Shown here one piece after another: positions 39,760-48,573 of a DNA stretch of 64,000 nucleotides. How positions within the stretch are numbered: the first letter of the stretch is position 1; each line of letters begins with the position of its first letter. Both the position numbers and the translations under genes were made by a program. The notes beneath the pieces are model-generated. The model was given only the letters and a program-made list of their open reading frames with translations. It ran no database searches and was not told the DNA's origin. Source of the stretch: Mycobacteriales bacterium (GTDB lineage: Bacteria > Actinomycetota > Actinomycetes > Mycobacteriales > SCTD01); assembly GCA_030697205.1 (NCBI GenBank), contig JAUYQP010000045.1, positions 29,193 to 93,192 of the forward strand. The letters run 5' to 3'.

Positions 39760-41332
39760 CTGGACCCCCCTCTCCCAGGACTGCATCGACGCGGATCCCC
39801 GCACCTGAACGTGGCGTGACAGTGAGTGTCCCCGATGCGCGGCGCATGGCGGCGGTGAACGCCGTGACCTCCTCGACCGACGGGTGCGGCCCGTCGTGCT
39901 CGAGGACAAGGGCGGCGGTCGGCGGGTCGACTGTGAGGGTCACCCAGAGGTTGGCCGCCTCGCCGGTGCGGCGCGCGTCCTGGGCGAAGACCTGCGCGAT
40001 CTGCAGCAGCAGCGCCTCCTGCTCGCCGGGCAGCCGGAACGGCGACTCGTCGAGGGAGAGGTGGACCGCGAGTCGCCCGCTCGACCCGATCGCGCGGACG
40101 TAGCTGGTCAGCGCCGACCCGAGCCCACGCTCGCTCGACACGCTGGTGCGCAGGTCGGTGATGGACAGCCGCAGGTCGCTGATCAGCGTGCTCAGCGTCG
40201 TACGCAGGTCGGTCACCTTCTCGGCCAGCGCCTGGTCGATCGGGGCCGCCGCGCGCCGCAGGTCGTCGAGGGAGTAGCCGATGAAGGCGAGGTCCTGCGC
40301 GACGCCGTCGTGCATCTCGCGGGCGAGCCGGTCGCGCTCGGCGACCGACACGGCGCTGCGGACCTCCTCGAACAGCAGCGCGGTCTCCAGCTGGAGCGCC
40401 GCCGCGTCGGCACAGCGCTGCAGCTCCTGCACGCACGCGTCGTCGACGGGCGTGCCGTCATAGCTCTCCAGCGCCACCAGCCCGAAGCCGCCTGCCTCGC
40501 TCCGCAGGGGTACGACGACCAGCGTGCTGCCCTGCCGGCGTCCGTGGATGTCAGGGTCGCGGCGGTCCACGACGGGCTGCTGCGTCGTCCAGGCCTCGCT
40601 CAGCGGCCCTGGGTCCGAGAGAGGAGCCCGCCAGGGCACCCGTCGCGTGCCCCGGACGGCGATGGGCACGAGTGCACCGGGGGAGGGCTGGACCAGGACC
40701 GCTGAGCGCGAGGCGCTGGGCATCGCGCTCGCGCACCTCTCCAGCAGACCCTCCGCCATCGCGGCCGCGTCGAGACCGCCAGGCAGCTGCCGGCTGACAG
40801 CGCGCAGCTGCTGCAGCAGGGCCCTGGCCTCGGTGTAGCGGTCGAGCTCGTGGACCGGCCCGCGGCGGTCCAGGACCCGGGCGCGCTGGCCCACCACTCC
40901 GAGGCCGGCTCCGAGCAGCAGCCACTGGCCGGCGCCGGTTGCGATCGGGCGCAGGTCGTCGGTGCCGCTGTCGAGCAGCGGGCCGATCAGGACGGCCGCC
41001 GTTCCGACGAGCGTCACGAGGGCGATGTAGCGCGTACCGGCCTGCAGGCCCACGCAGGCGGCCGGCGCGAGGAGGTAGGCCAGCATCGGGCTCTCGGTGC
41101 TTCCCGTGGCCCCGATGCTCAGGCCGGCTATGGCCGCCTCGACGACCCCGACCAGGACGGGGCGCCGGTGCAGGACCGGCAACCGCTCGGCCGCCAGCGC
41201 GAGCGCGCTGAGCAGCGCGATCGGCAGCGCGACGTAGGTGCGGTCCGACGCGACCACGGACAGCAGCGCGCACAGCAGGAGCAGGGCCGCGCGGAACGCC
41301 GCGACCGGTGCCCCGACTGCGGTGGGGGGCAC
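39731..41332 (-). CDS. NarL-type sensor histidine kinase with a divergent ATPase domain
   Basis: 533 residues. Five or six N-terminal membrane segments (about 12-150) are followed by a GAF-like domain (about 185-320) and a HisKA_3 box with H341 (LAREMHDGVAQDL). The C-terminal ATPase domain is degenerate: the N box (443-455) reads QIAQVFAQDARRT and lacks the Asn and His that hold Mg-ATP, and DGPHP (480-484) replaces DxGxG. It may depend on a partner kinase or have lost activity. It overlaps its response regulator by 29 bases. GTG 41332 follows the ligase stop by 28 bases. Confidence 0.85.
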   Translation of the reverse strand: MPPTAVGAPVAAFRAALLLLCALLSVVASDRTYVALPIALLSALALAAERLPVLHRRPVLVGVVEAAIAGLSIGATGSTESPMLAYLLAPAACVGLQAGTRYIALVTLVGTAAVLIGPLLDSGTDDLRPIATGAGQWLLLGAGLGVVGQRARVLDRRGPVHELDRYTEARALLQQLRAVSRQLPGGLDAAAMAEGLLERCASAMPSASRSAVLVQPSPGALVPIAVRGTRRVPWRAPLSDPGPLSEAWTTQQPVVDRRDPDIHGRRQGSTLVVVPLRSEAGGFGLVALESYDGTPVDDACVQELQRCADAAALQLETALLFEEVRSAVSVAERDRLAREMHDGVAQDLAFIGYSLDDLRRAAAPIDQALAEKVTDLRTTLSTLISDLRLSITDLRTSVSSERGLGSALTSYVRAIGSSGRLAVHLSLDESPFRLPGEQEALLLQIAQVFAQDARRTGEAANLWVTLTVDPPTAALVLEHDGPHPSVEEVTAFTAAMRRASGTLTVTPRSGAGIRVDAVLGEGGPDDGDRHARR

Positions 41333-41360
41333 GACGGTCGCGACGACGGTGACGGGTGCG

Positions 41361-43160
41361 CTAGTCGGCCAGGCTGCCGCTGTAGAGCCCGTCGACCGCG
41401 GCGGCGAACTCCGTCATGACCACCGAGCGCTTGAGCTTGAGCGACGGGGTGAGCTGGCCGCCCTCCTCGGTCCAGTCCACGGGCAGGATCGTGAACTTGC
41501 GGATCGCCTCGGCCTTCGAGACCGCCTTGTTGGCCTCGTCGACCGCGCCCTGGATCTCGGCCAGCAGGTCGGGGTCGGTGGCGAGCGTGGCCATGTCGGC
41601 CGGCTTGCCCTTCGCCGCCGCCCACGGCCCGATCGCCTCGACGTCGATCGTGACGAGACAGGCGATGAACGGCTGCTGGTCACCGACGACCATGCACTGG
41701 CTCACCAGCGGGTGCGCGCGCAACCGGTCCTCGAGCACGGCCGGGGCGACGTTCTTGCCACCCGCCGTGACGATGAGCTCCTTCTTGCGCCCGGTGATCT
41801 TGACGAACCCCTGGTCGTCGATCTCGCCGATGTCGCCGGAGTGGAACCAGCCGTCGACGATGCTCTCGCCAGTGGCCTTCGAGTTGTGCCAGTAGCCCTG
41901 GTAGACGTGCTCGCCCGACATGAGGATCTCGCCGTCGTCGGCGATGCGGACCGTGACGCCGGGGGACGGCCGACCGACGGTCCCGATCTTGATGTGGGCC
42001 GGGGTGTTGACCGTGCCGGCAGCGGTGGTCTCGGTGAGGCCGTAGCCCTCGAGGATCGTGACGCCGATGCCGCGGAAGAAGTGGCCCAGACGGGCGCCGA
42101 GCGGGGCACCGCCGGACACTGCCCACGCGACGTTCCCGCCCAGGGCGGCGCGCAGCTTGGAGTAGACCAGCTTGTCGAACAGCCCGTGCTGCAGCTTGAG
42201 CGGCAGGCCGATCGAGCCCTTCTCGACTCCCTCGGAGTAGGCGATCGCGACGGCCTCCGCGCGGTCGAAGATCTTGCCCTTGCCGTCGCCGTGGGCCTTC
42301 TGCTTGGCGGTGTTGTAGACCTTCTCGAAGACCCGGGGCACCGACAGGATGAAGGTCGGCTGGAAGGTCGCGAAGTCGGCCAGCAGGTTCTTGATGTCGG
42401 CGGTGTGACCCATGCGGGCACCGCTCTCGACGCAACCGATCTGGATGAGGCGCGCGAAGACGTGGGCCAGCGGCAGGAACAGCAGCGTCGAGCCCTGCGC
42501 GTTGAACAGCTCGGGGAGCACGATGCTCGCCGAGCGGCCCGTCCCGATGAAGTTGCCATGGGTGAGCTCGCAGCCCTTCGGGCGGCCAGTGGTGCCGGAG
42601 GTGTAGATGATCGTGGCGAGCGAGCCAGCGCTCAGCGTCGCGCGGCGCTCGTCGAGCTCGGAGTCCTTGACCTCGCGGCCTCCGGCGGCGAGCTCCTCGA
42701 GGCCACCGGAGTCGATGACCCACGAGCCCTTGAGGTCGGGGAGCTGGTCGCGGACGGAGTCGAGGACGCTCTGGTGCGCCGGGCTCTCGACGACGACGGC
42801 GACCGAGCCGGAGTCACCGAGGTTCCACTGGACCTGCTCGGCCGAGGACGTCTCGTAGATCGGCACGGTGACCGCACCGGCGGTCCAGATCGCGTAGTCG
42901 ACGAGGGTCCACTCGTAGCGGGTCTTGCTCATCAGGCCGACGCGGTCACCCGCCTTGACGCCCTGCGCCACGAGCCCGGCGGCGATGCTCGACACCTCGG
43001 TGGCGAACTCCTTCGCGGTCACCGGGGCCCAACGGCCGTCGACCTTGCGGGTGAAGACCACCGTGTCTGGCGACTCCTGGGCCCGTGCGAACAGGGTGTC
43101 GATCAGCGAGGCCTCCTGCGGCAGCTCGACGACCTGCGGAGTTGTGTACTCCTTGACCAC
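41361..43160 (-). CDS. fadD15: Long-chain fatty-acid CoA ligase, FadD15-like
   Basis: 599 residues of the AMP-forming ANL superfamily. The P-loop IIYTSGTTGRPKG, the A5 motif GYGLTETT, the A8 hinge SGDIGEIDDQGFVKITGRKK and the C-terminal lysine region are all present. The N terminus YETSSAEQVQWNLGDS resembles mycobacterial FadD15. It activates long-chain fatty acids for lipid synthesis or oxidation. GTG 43160 has AGGAG upstream. A possible -10, TACGGT on the minus strand at 43234-43239, would give a leader near 67 bases. Confidence 0.92.
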   Translation of the reverse strand: MVKEYTTPQVVELPQEASLIDTLFARAQESPDTVVFTRKVDGRWAPVTAKEFATEVSSIAAGLVAQGVKAGDRVGLMSKTRYEWTLVDYAIWTAGAVTVPIYETSSAEQVQWNLGDSGSVAVVVESPAHQSVLDSVRDQLPDLKGSWVIDSGGLEELAAGGREVKDSELDERRATLSAGSLATIIYTSGTTGRPKGCELTHGNFIGTGRSASIVLPELFNAQGSTLLFLPLAHVFARLIQIGCVESGARMGHTADIKNLLADFATFQPTFILSVPRVFEKVYNTAKQKAHGDGKGKIFDRAEAVAIAYSEGVEKGSIGLPLKLQHGLFDKLVYSKLRAALGGNVAWAVSGGAPLGARLGHFFRGIGVTILEGYGLTETTAAGTVNTPAHIKIGTVGRPSPGVTVRIADDGEILMSGEHVYQGYWHNSKATGESIVDGWFHSGDIGEIDDQGFVKITGRKKELIVTAGGKNVAPAVLEDRLRAHPLVSQCMVVGDQQPFIACLVTIDVEAIGPWAAAKGKPADMATLATDPDLLAEIQGAVDEANKAVSKAEAIRKFTILPVDWTEEGGQLTPSLKLKRSVVMTEFAAAVDGLYSGSLAD

Positions 43161-43294
43161 TGGTGCTCCTGGAGCTCGAAGGGCGCGACGGACCATGGGT
43201 CCGCCAGTGGGGCGCGTCACACGTCCCGTGCCGACCGTACAACGCGCGTGGCGCCCGCGTGACCTGTCTGCACAACCCGGCGCCGGACGGTTCA

Positions 43295-43312
43295 GCACGG
43301 CGCGTGCCGTGC
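43295..43312. promoter_or_regulatory. Inverted repeat upstream of the double zinc-ribbon gene
   Basis: GCACGGC-gcgt-GCCGTGC, a perfect 7-base inverted repeat, ends 13 bases before GTG 43326 in the 165-base divergent gap with the acyl-CoA ligase. It could be an operator. The rest of the gap shows nothing certain. Confidence 0.35.
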
Positions 43313-43325
43313 CGATCTCCCGGGA

Positions 43326-43847
43326 GTGAGCTCCGACCTGGCCCAGACTGGTCCCGTGACCGACGGCACGCCCGAACCGCGGACGCCCGACCCGGCGTCC
43401 GCACCGCGCTGCCCGTCCTGCGGTGCGCTGGTGCGGGCCGACGCCCCGTGGTGCACGCAGTGCTTCTTCGACCTGCGGCCCGCGCCCGAGCCTCTGCCGG
43501 ACCCCGCCCCTGCCGTGGCCGCCCGCGTGCCGGTCGCCCCGTCGTACCCCGATCCGCTGTCGGCCCCCATCGTGGACCCCCTCGACGGCCCCACCCCGGC
43601 GGCCGAGCCGCCCCGGGGCTGGCCGTGCGCGACCTGCGGTGAGACCAACCCCTTCGAGGCCACGGCCTGCCTGGCCTGCGGCGCAGGCTTCCTGTCGGCC
43701 GTCCGCGACGGCGAGGCCCCGCTGCTGATGCTGCCGGGTGTCGGTGACCTCACCCGGATGGGTCGGGGCCAGCGGCTCGCGCTCGCCGGCGGGGTCGTGC
43801 TCGTCTTCGTCCTGGTCACCCTCGTGATCGGCCTGCTGCTCTCGTAG
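43326..43847 (+). CDS. Double zinc-ribbon membrane protein
   Basis: 173 residues. CPSC...CTQC (about 29-46) and CATC...CLAC (about 101-117) are two four-cysteine zinc ribbons separated by a Pro-rich linker. One C-terminal helix (LALAGGVVLVFVLVTLVIGLLLS) anchors the protein with the ribbons in the cytoplasm. A GTG ten codons downstream is an alternative start. The function is unknown. Confidence 0.72.
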   Translation: MSSDLAQTGPVTDGTPEPRTPDPASAPRCPSCGALVRADAPWCTQCFFDLRPAPEPLPDPAPAVAARVPVAPSYPDPLSAPIVDPLDGPTPAAEPPRGWPCATCGETNPFEATACLACGAGFLSAVRDGEAPLLMLPGVGDLTRMGRGQRLALAGGVVLVFVLVTLVIGLLLS

Positions 43848-43850
43848 GGT
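43845..43850 (+). promoter_or_regulatory. -10 element, leaderless promoter of the phosphoesterase gene
   Basis: TAGGGT, six bases before GTG 43857; its first three bases are the stop codon of the previous gene. Confidence 0.55.
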
Positions 43851-43856
43851 CGGTCC

Positions 43857-44621
43857 GTGAGGCTCGCGGTCGTCTCGGACGTGCACGGCAGTGCCGACGC
43901 GCTCGCGCGCGCCTCCGACGGCGTCGACGCGCTGGTCTGCCTCGGCGATCTGATCCTCTTCCTCGACTACCACGACGAGAGCGGCGGGATCTTCGCCGAG
44001 CTCTTCGGCGCCGAGGCCGCGCGGCGCCTGGTGCGGCTGCGCACCGAGCGGCGCTTCGACGAGGCCCGCGACTGGTCGCGCTCGCTGTGGGCCGGTGTCG
44101 AGGACCCCAGGCGGGCGATCGAGGACGCGGTGCGCGCGCAGTACGCCGCGCTGTTCGCGGTCATGCCCGACCCGACCTGGCTGACCTATGGCAACGTCGA
44201 CATGCCCTACCTGTGGCCGGACTACCTGCGGCCCGGCCACACCGTGCTCGACGGCCAGACCGCCGTCATCGGCGGCAAGACCTGGGGCTTCGTCGGTGGC
44301 GGGCTGACCACGCCGATGCGCACGCCGTTCGAGGTGAGCGACGCCGACTACGCGGCGAAGGTCGCGGCGCTCGGCCCGGTCGACGTGCTGGCCTGCCACA
44401 TCCCGCCGGACGTGCCCGAGCTGCTCTACGACGTGGTGGCGCGCCGCTTCGAGCGCGGCTCGGTGGCGGTGCTCGACTACGTCCGCGAGGTCCAGCCCGA
44501 GCTGGTGCTGTTCGGGCACGTGCACCAGCCGCTGCAGGCGCGGCTGCGGATCGGACGCACGGAGTGCGTCAACGTCGGCCACTTCCAGGGCACCGGGCGG
44601 CCCTTCCACCTCGAGTACTGA
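43857..44621 (+). CDS. Calcineurin-like metallophosphoesterase
   Basis: 254 residues. SDVHG (residues 7-11), CLGDLILF with the bridging Asp, YGNVD, a lone His in DVLACHIPP and FGHVHQP near the end supply all metal ligands of the dinuclear family, in order. The class is like YfcE or related small phosphodiesterases; the exact substrate cannot be read from sequence. The N-terminal Asn of the usual GNHD is present as GNVD, which is common in YfcE-type members. Confidence 0.88.
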   Translation: MRLAVVSDVHGSADALARASDGVDALVCLGDLILFLDYHDESGGIFAELFGAEAARRLVRLRTERRFDEARDWSRSLWAGVEDPRRAIEDAVRAQYAALFAVMPDPTWLTYGNVDMPYLWPDYLRPGHTVLDGQTAVIGGKTWGFVGGGLTTPMRTPFEVSDADYAAKVAALGPVDVLACHIPPDVPELLYDVVARRFERGSVAVLDYVREVQPELVLFGHVHQPLQARLRIGRTECVNVGHFQGTGRPFHLEY

Positions 44622-44685
44622 CGTCCCGGCACGTCCGGGTACGCCCGGGTACTAGGGTCGGAGCACCCCTCAGGAGGAGTGCCAC

Positions 44686-45120
44686 GTGGCCGACCAGGCG
44701 AGCTCGACCATCACCATCGACGCCCCGACCGACGAGGTCCTCGCAGTCATCGCCGACATCGCGAGCTACCCCGAGTGGACCGGGCAGATCAAGAGCGCCG
44801 AGGTCGTCGAGACCGGTGCCGACGGCAAGCCGTCGCAGGCCCGGTTCGTCATGGACGCCGGGGTCCTCAAGGACGAGTACGTCCTGGCCTACGACTGGCG
44901 CGCCGACGGCGTCAGCTGGGAGCTGGTCGGCAAGTCCACGGTGCAGAAGTCGCAGCAGGGCAGCTACACCCTCGCGGCCAAGGGCGGCGGCACCGAGGTG
45001 ACCTACCGGCTCGCGGTCGACATCGCGATGCCGATGCTCGGCATGTTCAAGCGCAAGGCCGAGAAGATGATCATGGACTCCGCGCTGAAGGAGCTCAAGA
45101 AGCGCGTCGAGAGCCGCTGA
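44686..45120 (+). CDS. SRPBCC (polyketide cyclase/START-like) protein
   Basis: 144 residues of the helix-grip fold: the ITIDAPTDEVLAVIADIASYPEWTG opening is diagnostic (key residues P, D and W), with a long C-terminal helix (KRKAEKMIMDSALKELKKRV). Such proteins bind small hydrophobic ligands or lipids. TAGGGT at about 44653 with CAGGAGGAG before GTG 44686 gives a short normal leader. It sits upstream of the ArsA-like ATPase gene, an arrangement repeated in other actinobacteria. Confidence 0.86.
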   Translation: MADQASSTITIDAPTDEVLAVIADIASYPEWTGQIKSAEVVETGADGKPSQARFVMDAGVLKDEYVLAYDWRADGVSWELVGKSTVQKSQQGSYTLAAKGGGTEVTYRLAVDIAMPMLGMFKRKAEKMIMDSALKELKKRVESR

Positions 45121-45193
45121 CCCGCTCGGATAGGTTCGGGCCTGCCCCCGAGCCCGGCACGCCCACCCGTCCGCACGACCGCAGGAGGCACGT

Positions 45194-46378
45194 GTGCGCG
45201 TCGTCCTGCTGACCGGCAAGGGCGGGGTCGGCAAGACCACGACGGCCGCCGCGACCGCTGTCCTCGCCGCTGCCCGGGGTCGCAAGGCGCTGGTGCTGTC
45301 GACCGACCCGGCGCACTCCCTCGCCGACGCGCTCGGGGTGCCGCTCACCGGCGAGCCGACCGAGGTCGACACCGGCCTCTACGCCATGCAGGTCGACGCG
45401 CAGGCGGCCTTCGAGCGCACCTGGCGCGACGTGCAGGACTACCTGCGCGCCGTCCTGCAGCGCGCCGGTGTCGACGAGCTGCAGGCCGAGGAGCTGACCG
45501 TCCTGCCCGGCGCCGAGGAGGTCCTCGCGCTGCTCGCGGTCAAGGACCAGGTGCAGTCGGGGCGCTACGACGTCGTCGTCGTCGACTGCGCCCCCACCGG
45601 CGAGACCCTGCGGCTGCTCGCGCTGCCCGAGGCGCTTCGCTGGTACGTCGAGAAGGTCTTCCCCGCGCAGCGCCGTGCCCTGCGCGCCGTGCGGCCGCTG
45701 CTGTCGCGGGTGGGTGGGCCGGTCGTGCCGGCCGACGGCGTCTTCGAGGCCGTCGAGCGGCTGCACCGCGACCTCACCGAGGTCCGCGAGGTCCTCACCG
45801 CGCCGCAGACCACCGTGCGGCTCGTGCTCACCCCTGAGGCGGTCGTCGTCGCCGAGGCCCGGCGCACCCTCACCTCGCTCGCGCTCTACGGCTACCGCGT
45901 CGACGGCATCGTCGCCAACCGCGTCTTCCCCGCGTCCGAGGACCCGTTCGTCGCCGGCTGGGTCGAGGCGCAGCAGCGGCAGCTCGAGGCCGTCCGCGCC
46001 GACTGCGCGCCCCTGCCGGTCGCGCTCTCGGCGTACTCCTCCTCCGAGCCCGTCGGGCTGGACGCCCTGCTGGCGCTGGGGGAGCAGCTCTACGCCGAGG
46101 ACGACCCGGCCGGCGAGGTCGCCGTCGGCGAGGACCTCGTCCGGGTCGAGCGCAGCACCGACGGCTTCGTGCTGTCGCTCGCCCTGCCGCTGGCCCGGCT
46201 GGCCGACCTCGACCTCGCCCGCTCCGGTGACGAGCTCGTCGTCACGGTCGGGGGGCACCGCCGCGTGCTGGTCCTGCCGTCGGCCTTGCGGCGCTGCGTC
46301 GTCGCCGGTGCCGCTCTGGTGGGCGGTCGCCTCGACGTCCGCTTCGAACCCGACCCCGAGCTGTGGATGCGCCGGTGA
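45194..46378 (+). CDS. ArsA/GET3-family ATPase
   Basis: 394 residues, one ATPase unit. LTGKGGVGKTTT is the deviant Walker A with the signature lysine, followed by STDPAHSLADALG (switch I) and VVVDCAPTGETLRLL (switch II). A C-terminal beta domain (about 310-394) follows, as in GET3/ArsA-like proteins with an HSP20-like tail. No ArsB is nearby, so arsenite pumping is unlikely; a role in targeting or chaperoning is more probable. TAGGTT at 45131-45136 and CAGGAGG before GTG 45194 are likely expression signals. Its stop overlaps the next start (GTGA). Confidence 0.88.
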   Translation: MRVVLLTGKGGVGKTTTAAATAVLAAARGRKALVLSTDPAHSLADALGVPLTGEPTEVDTGLYAMQVDAQAAFERTWRDVQDYLRAVLQRAGVDELQAEELTVLPGAEEVLALLAVKDQVQSGRYDVVVVDCAPTGETLRLLALPEALRWYVEKVFPAQRRALRAVRPLLSRVGGPVVPADGVFEAVERLHRDLTEVREVLTAPQTTVRLVLTPEAVVVAEARRTLTSLALYGYRVDGIVANRVFPASEDPFVAGWVEAQQRQLEAVRADCAPLPVALSAYSSSEPVGLDALLALGEQLYAEDDPAGEVAVGEDLVRVERSTDGFVLSLALPLARLADLDLARSGDELVVTVGGHRRVLVLPSALRRCVVAGAALVGGRLDVRFEPDPELWMRR

Positions 46379-46695
46379 GCGAGAGCGTGGGCAGCGCCGC
46401 CGAGGAGGCCGCGCGCCTCTTCTCCGCGCTCGAGGACTGGGCGCGCCACCGGGCCGGTGGTCTCGTCGACGACGCCCATCTGGCGACAGGTTCGGCGACC
46501 TGCCTCGTCTGCCCGGTGTGCCAGGCGGTGTCGGCACTGCGCTCGGTGCGACCGGAGACCGTGGAGCACCTGCTCGACGCCGCGGCGTCGTTCGTCGCTG
46601 CGCTGCGGTCCACCGTCACGGGCGCGGCCGAGGAGGATCACGCGCCGGCGCGGCCCGGGGTGCAGCACATCGACGTGCGGGAGGGGGACGCGTGA
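46375..46695 (+). CDS. Small CxxC helical protein upstream of the glucokinase
   Basis: 106 residues. Two helices flank CLVCPVCQ, a C-x2-C-x2-C cluster. Overlaps on both sides (GTGA with the ATPase, GTGA with the kinase) imply strict co-translation. In Streptomyces a small gene (SCO2127) precedes glkA and, as I recall, affects glucose repression; this may be its positional counterpart (DUF5304-like), though I cannot confirm homology. Confidence 0.7.
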   Translation: MSESVGSAAEEAARLFSALEDWARHRAGGLVDDAHLATGSATCLVCPVCQAVSALRSVRPETVEHLLDAAASFVAALRSTVTGAAEEDHAPARPGVQHIDVREGDA

Positions 46696-47636
46696 CGCTC
46701 ACCATCGGCGTGGACGTCGGCGGGACGAAGGTCAACGCCGGGGTCGTCGACGAGAAGGGACAGGTGCTGGCGCGCACCCGACGCCCCACGCCGACGGCCT
46801 CGCCGGGTGACGTCGAGGAGACGATCGCGGCCGTCGTGGCCGACCTGCGGGTCGAGCACGAGGTCGTCGCCGTGGGCATCGGCGCGGCCGGCTTCATCTC
46901 CGCCGACCGGGCCCGCGTGCACTTCGCGCCCAACCTGGCCTGGCGCGACGAGCCGCTGCGCGACGAGGTCGCGCGGCGGGTCGGGCTGCCGGTCGTCGTC
47001 GAGAACGACGCCAACTGCGCGGCCTGGGCGGAGTACCGCTTCGGCGCCGGGCAGGGCGAGTCGCACCTCGTCGTGGTGACGGTCGGCACCGGCATCGGTG
47101 GCGGCATCGTGCTGGACGGCGAGCTCTACCGCGGCCGGCACGGCATCGGCGCGGAGGTCGGCCACATGATCGTGGTCAGAGGCGGTCGGCGCTGCGGCTG
47201 CGGGCAGCACGGCTGCCTGGAGCAGTACGTCTCCGGTCGGGCACTGCTCCACGAGGCCCGCGAGATCGCCGACGTGCAACCCGGCTTCGGGGCCCGGCTG
47301 CTCGAGCTCGGCGACGGCGAGCCGGAGGGCATCGAGGCCCAGGAGGTGACGCAGGCCGCCGAGGAGGGTGACCCCGCCGCGCTGGCCTGCTTCGAGGAGG
47401 TCGGCAGCTGGCTGGGCCAGGGGCTGGCGGCCCTCGCCGCGGTCCTCGACCCGTCGGCCTTCGTCGTCGGCGGTGGGGTGTCCGAGGCAGGCGAGCTGCT
47501 GCTCGGGCCGGCCCGCCGGGCCTACCACGCCACCGTCACCGGAGGCGGCCACCGGCCGGTCGCGGAGCTGCGGCTCGCGTCCTTCGGCAACGACGCCGGC
47601 ATGGTCGGCGCAGCGGACCTCGCACGGGTCCGCTAG
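46692..47636 (+). CDS. glk: ROK-family glucokinase
   Basis: 314 residues. VDVGGTKVNAG is the phosphate-1 loop, ENDANCAAWAE (104-114) holds catalytic D106, GTGIGGG the second phosphate loop, and H158 with CGCGQHGC (168-175) the ROK zinc site. It phosphorylates glucose with ATP and, in Streptomyces, the matching enzyme is central to carbon repression. No DNA-binding domain precedes it, so it is an enzyme and not a ROK repressor. It is followed within four bases by carbamate kinase. Confidence 0.9.
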   Translation: MTLTIGVDVGGTKVNAGVVDEKGQVLARTRRPTPTASPGDVEETIAAVVADLRVEHEVVAVGIGAAGFISADRARVHFAPNLAWRDEPLRDEVARRVGLPVVVENDANCAAWAEYRFGAGQGESHLVVVTVGTGIGGGIVLDGELYRGRHGIGAEVGHMIVVRGGRRCGCGQHGCLEQYVSGRALLHEAREIADVQPGFGARLLELGDGEPEGIEAQEVTQAAEEGDPAALACFEEVGSWLGQGLAALAAVLDPSAFVVGGGVSEAGELLLGPARRAYHATVTGGGHRPVAELRLASFGNDAGMVGAADLARVR

Positions 47637-47640
47637 CCGC

Positions 47641-48573
47641 GTGCGCGTCGTCGTCGCCCTCGGCGGCAACGCCCTGTCGCCCGCGGGCGGCGACGGCTCG
47701 GTGGAGGAGCTGCGCGCCGCGCTCCGCGCGACGGCCGAGCCGCTCGCCGAGCTCGTCGTCGACGGGGTCTCGCTGGTGCTCACCCACGGCAACGGGCCCC
47801 AGGTCGGCCGGATCCTGCTGCAGCAGGAGCTGTCCGCCGGCGAGGTGCCACCGATGCCGATGGACGTCTGCGGGGCCGAGTCGCAGGGCCAGCTCGGCTA
47901 CCTGCTCGCGCAGGCGATGGACAACGCGCTGCGGGCGAGGGGGGTCACCGCCGGTGTGCTGACGCTCGTCACCCAGGTGCTCGTCGACGGGCGCGACCCG
48001 GCCTTCCGTCGGCCCGCGAAGCCGGTGGGTCCGTCCTACGACCGCCCGGTCGCGCAGCGCATCGCGCGCGAGAGCGGCCACGTCTTCGCGATCCAGCCGT
48101 CGGGGCGGTGGCGCCGCGTCGTCGCCTCGCCGCTGCCCGTCGCGCTGGTCGAGTCCGAGGCGCTCGTGGGCCTCGTCGCGGCCGGTCACGTGGTCGTCGC
48201 AGCGGGCGGCGGTGGGGTCCCGGTCGTGGAGCACGCCGGGCAGCTGCACGGTGTCGAGGCGGTCGTCGACAAGGACCGCACCGCGGCGCTGCTGGCCCGC
48301 TCGGTCGGTGCCGACCAGCTGCTCGTCCTCACCGAGGTCGACCGTGTGCAGGTCGGGTTCGGCACGCCGTCGGCGCGGCCGCTGTCGCAGGTCACCGTCA
48401 CCGAGGCCCGCGCGCTGCTGGCCGCGGGGGAGCTGCCGGAGGGCTCGATGGGGCCGAAGGTGGAGGCGTGCATCGAGGTCGTCGAGGCCGGTGGGGGCGC
48501 GGCGATCGGGGCGCTCGCCGAGGTGGCGGCGGTGCTGCGCGGCGACGCCGGCACCCGCGTCGTACCCGGGTGA
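47641..48573 (+). CDS. arcC: Carbamate kinase-like amino-acid kinase
   Basis: 310 residues. VVALGGNALSP, LTHGNGPQVG, CGAESQGQLGYLL, VASPLPVALVE and VVDKDRTAALLA follow the ArcC sequence order closely. The enzyme interconverts carbamoyl phosphate + ADP and carbamate + ATP. GTG 47641 starts four bases after the glucokinase stop. No arginine deiminase or ornithine carbamoyltransferase gene is in the window, so the source of carbamoyl phosphate is open. Confidence 0.9.
   Translation: MRVVVALGGNALSPAGGDGSVEELRAALRATAEPLAELVVDGVSLVLTHGNGPQVGRILLQQELSAGEVPPMPMDVCGAESQGQLGYLLAQAMDNALRARGVTAGVLTLVTQVLVDGRDPAFRRPAKPVGPSYDRPVAQRIARESGHVFAIQPSGRWRRVVASPLPVALVESEALVGLVAAGHVVVAAGGGGVPVVEHAGQLHGVEAVVDKDRTAALLARSVGADQLLVLTEVDRVQVGFGTPSARPLSQVTVTEARALLAAGELPEGSMGPKVEACIEVVEAGGGAAIGALAEVAAVLRGDAGTRVVPG

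Noticed and set aside
41361..44609. A 1082-codon frame that would join the acyl-CoA ligase to 480 extra N-terminal residues
   Set aside because: The extension runs antisense through the zinc-ribbon and phosphoesterase genes; GTG 43160 with AGGAG gives the normal ligase length.
45194..46378. Arsenite-pump ATPase annotation for the ArsA-like protein
   Set aside because: No arsB, arsR or arsD is nearby and the neighbours are an SRPBCC protein and a glucokinase; a GET3-like role fits better.
46692..47636. ROK transcriptional repressor
   Set aside because: There is no N-terminal helix-turn-helix; the protein begins directly with the kinase phosphate loop and keeps catalytic D106.
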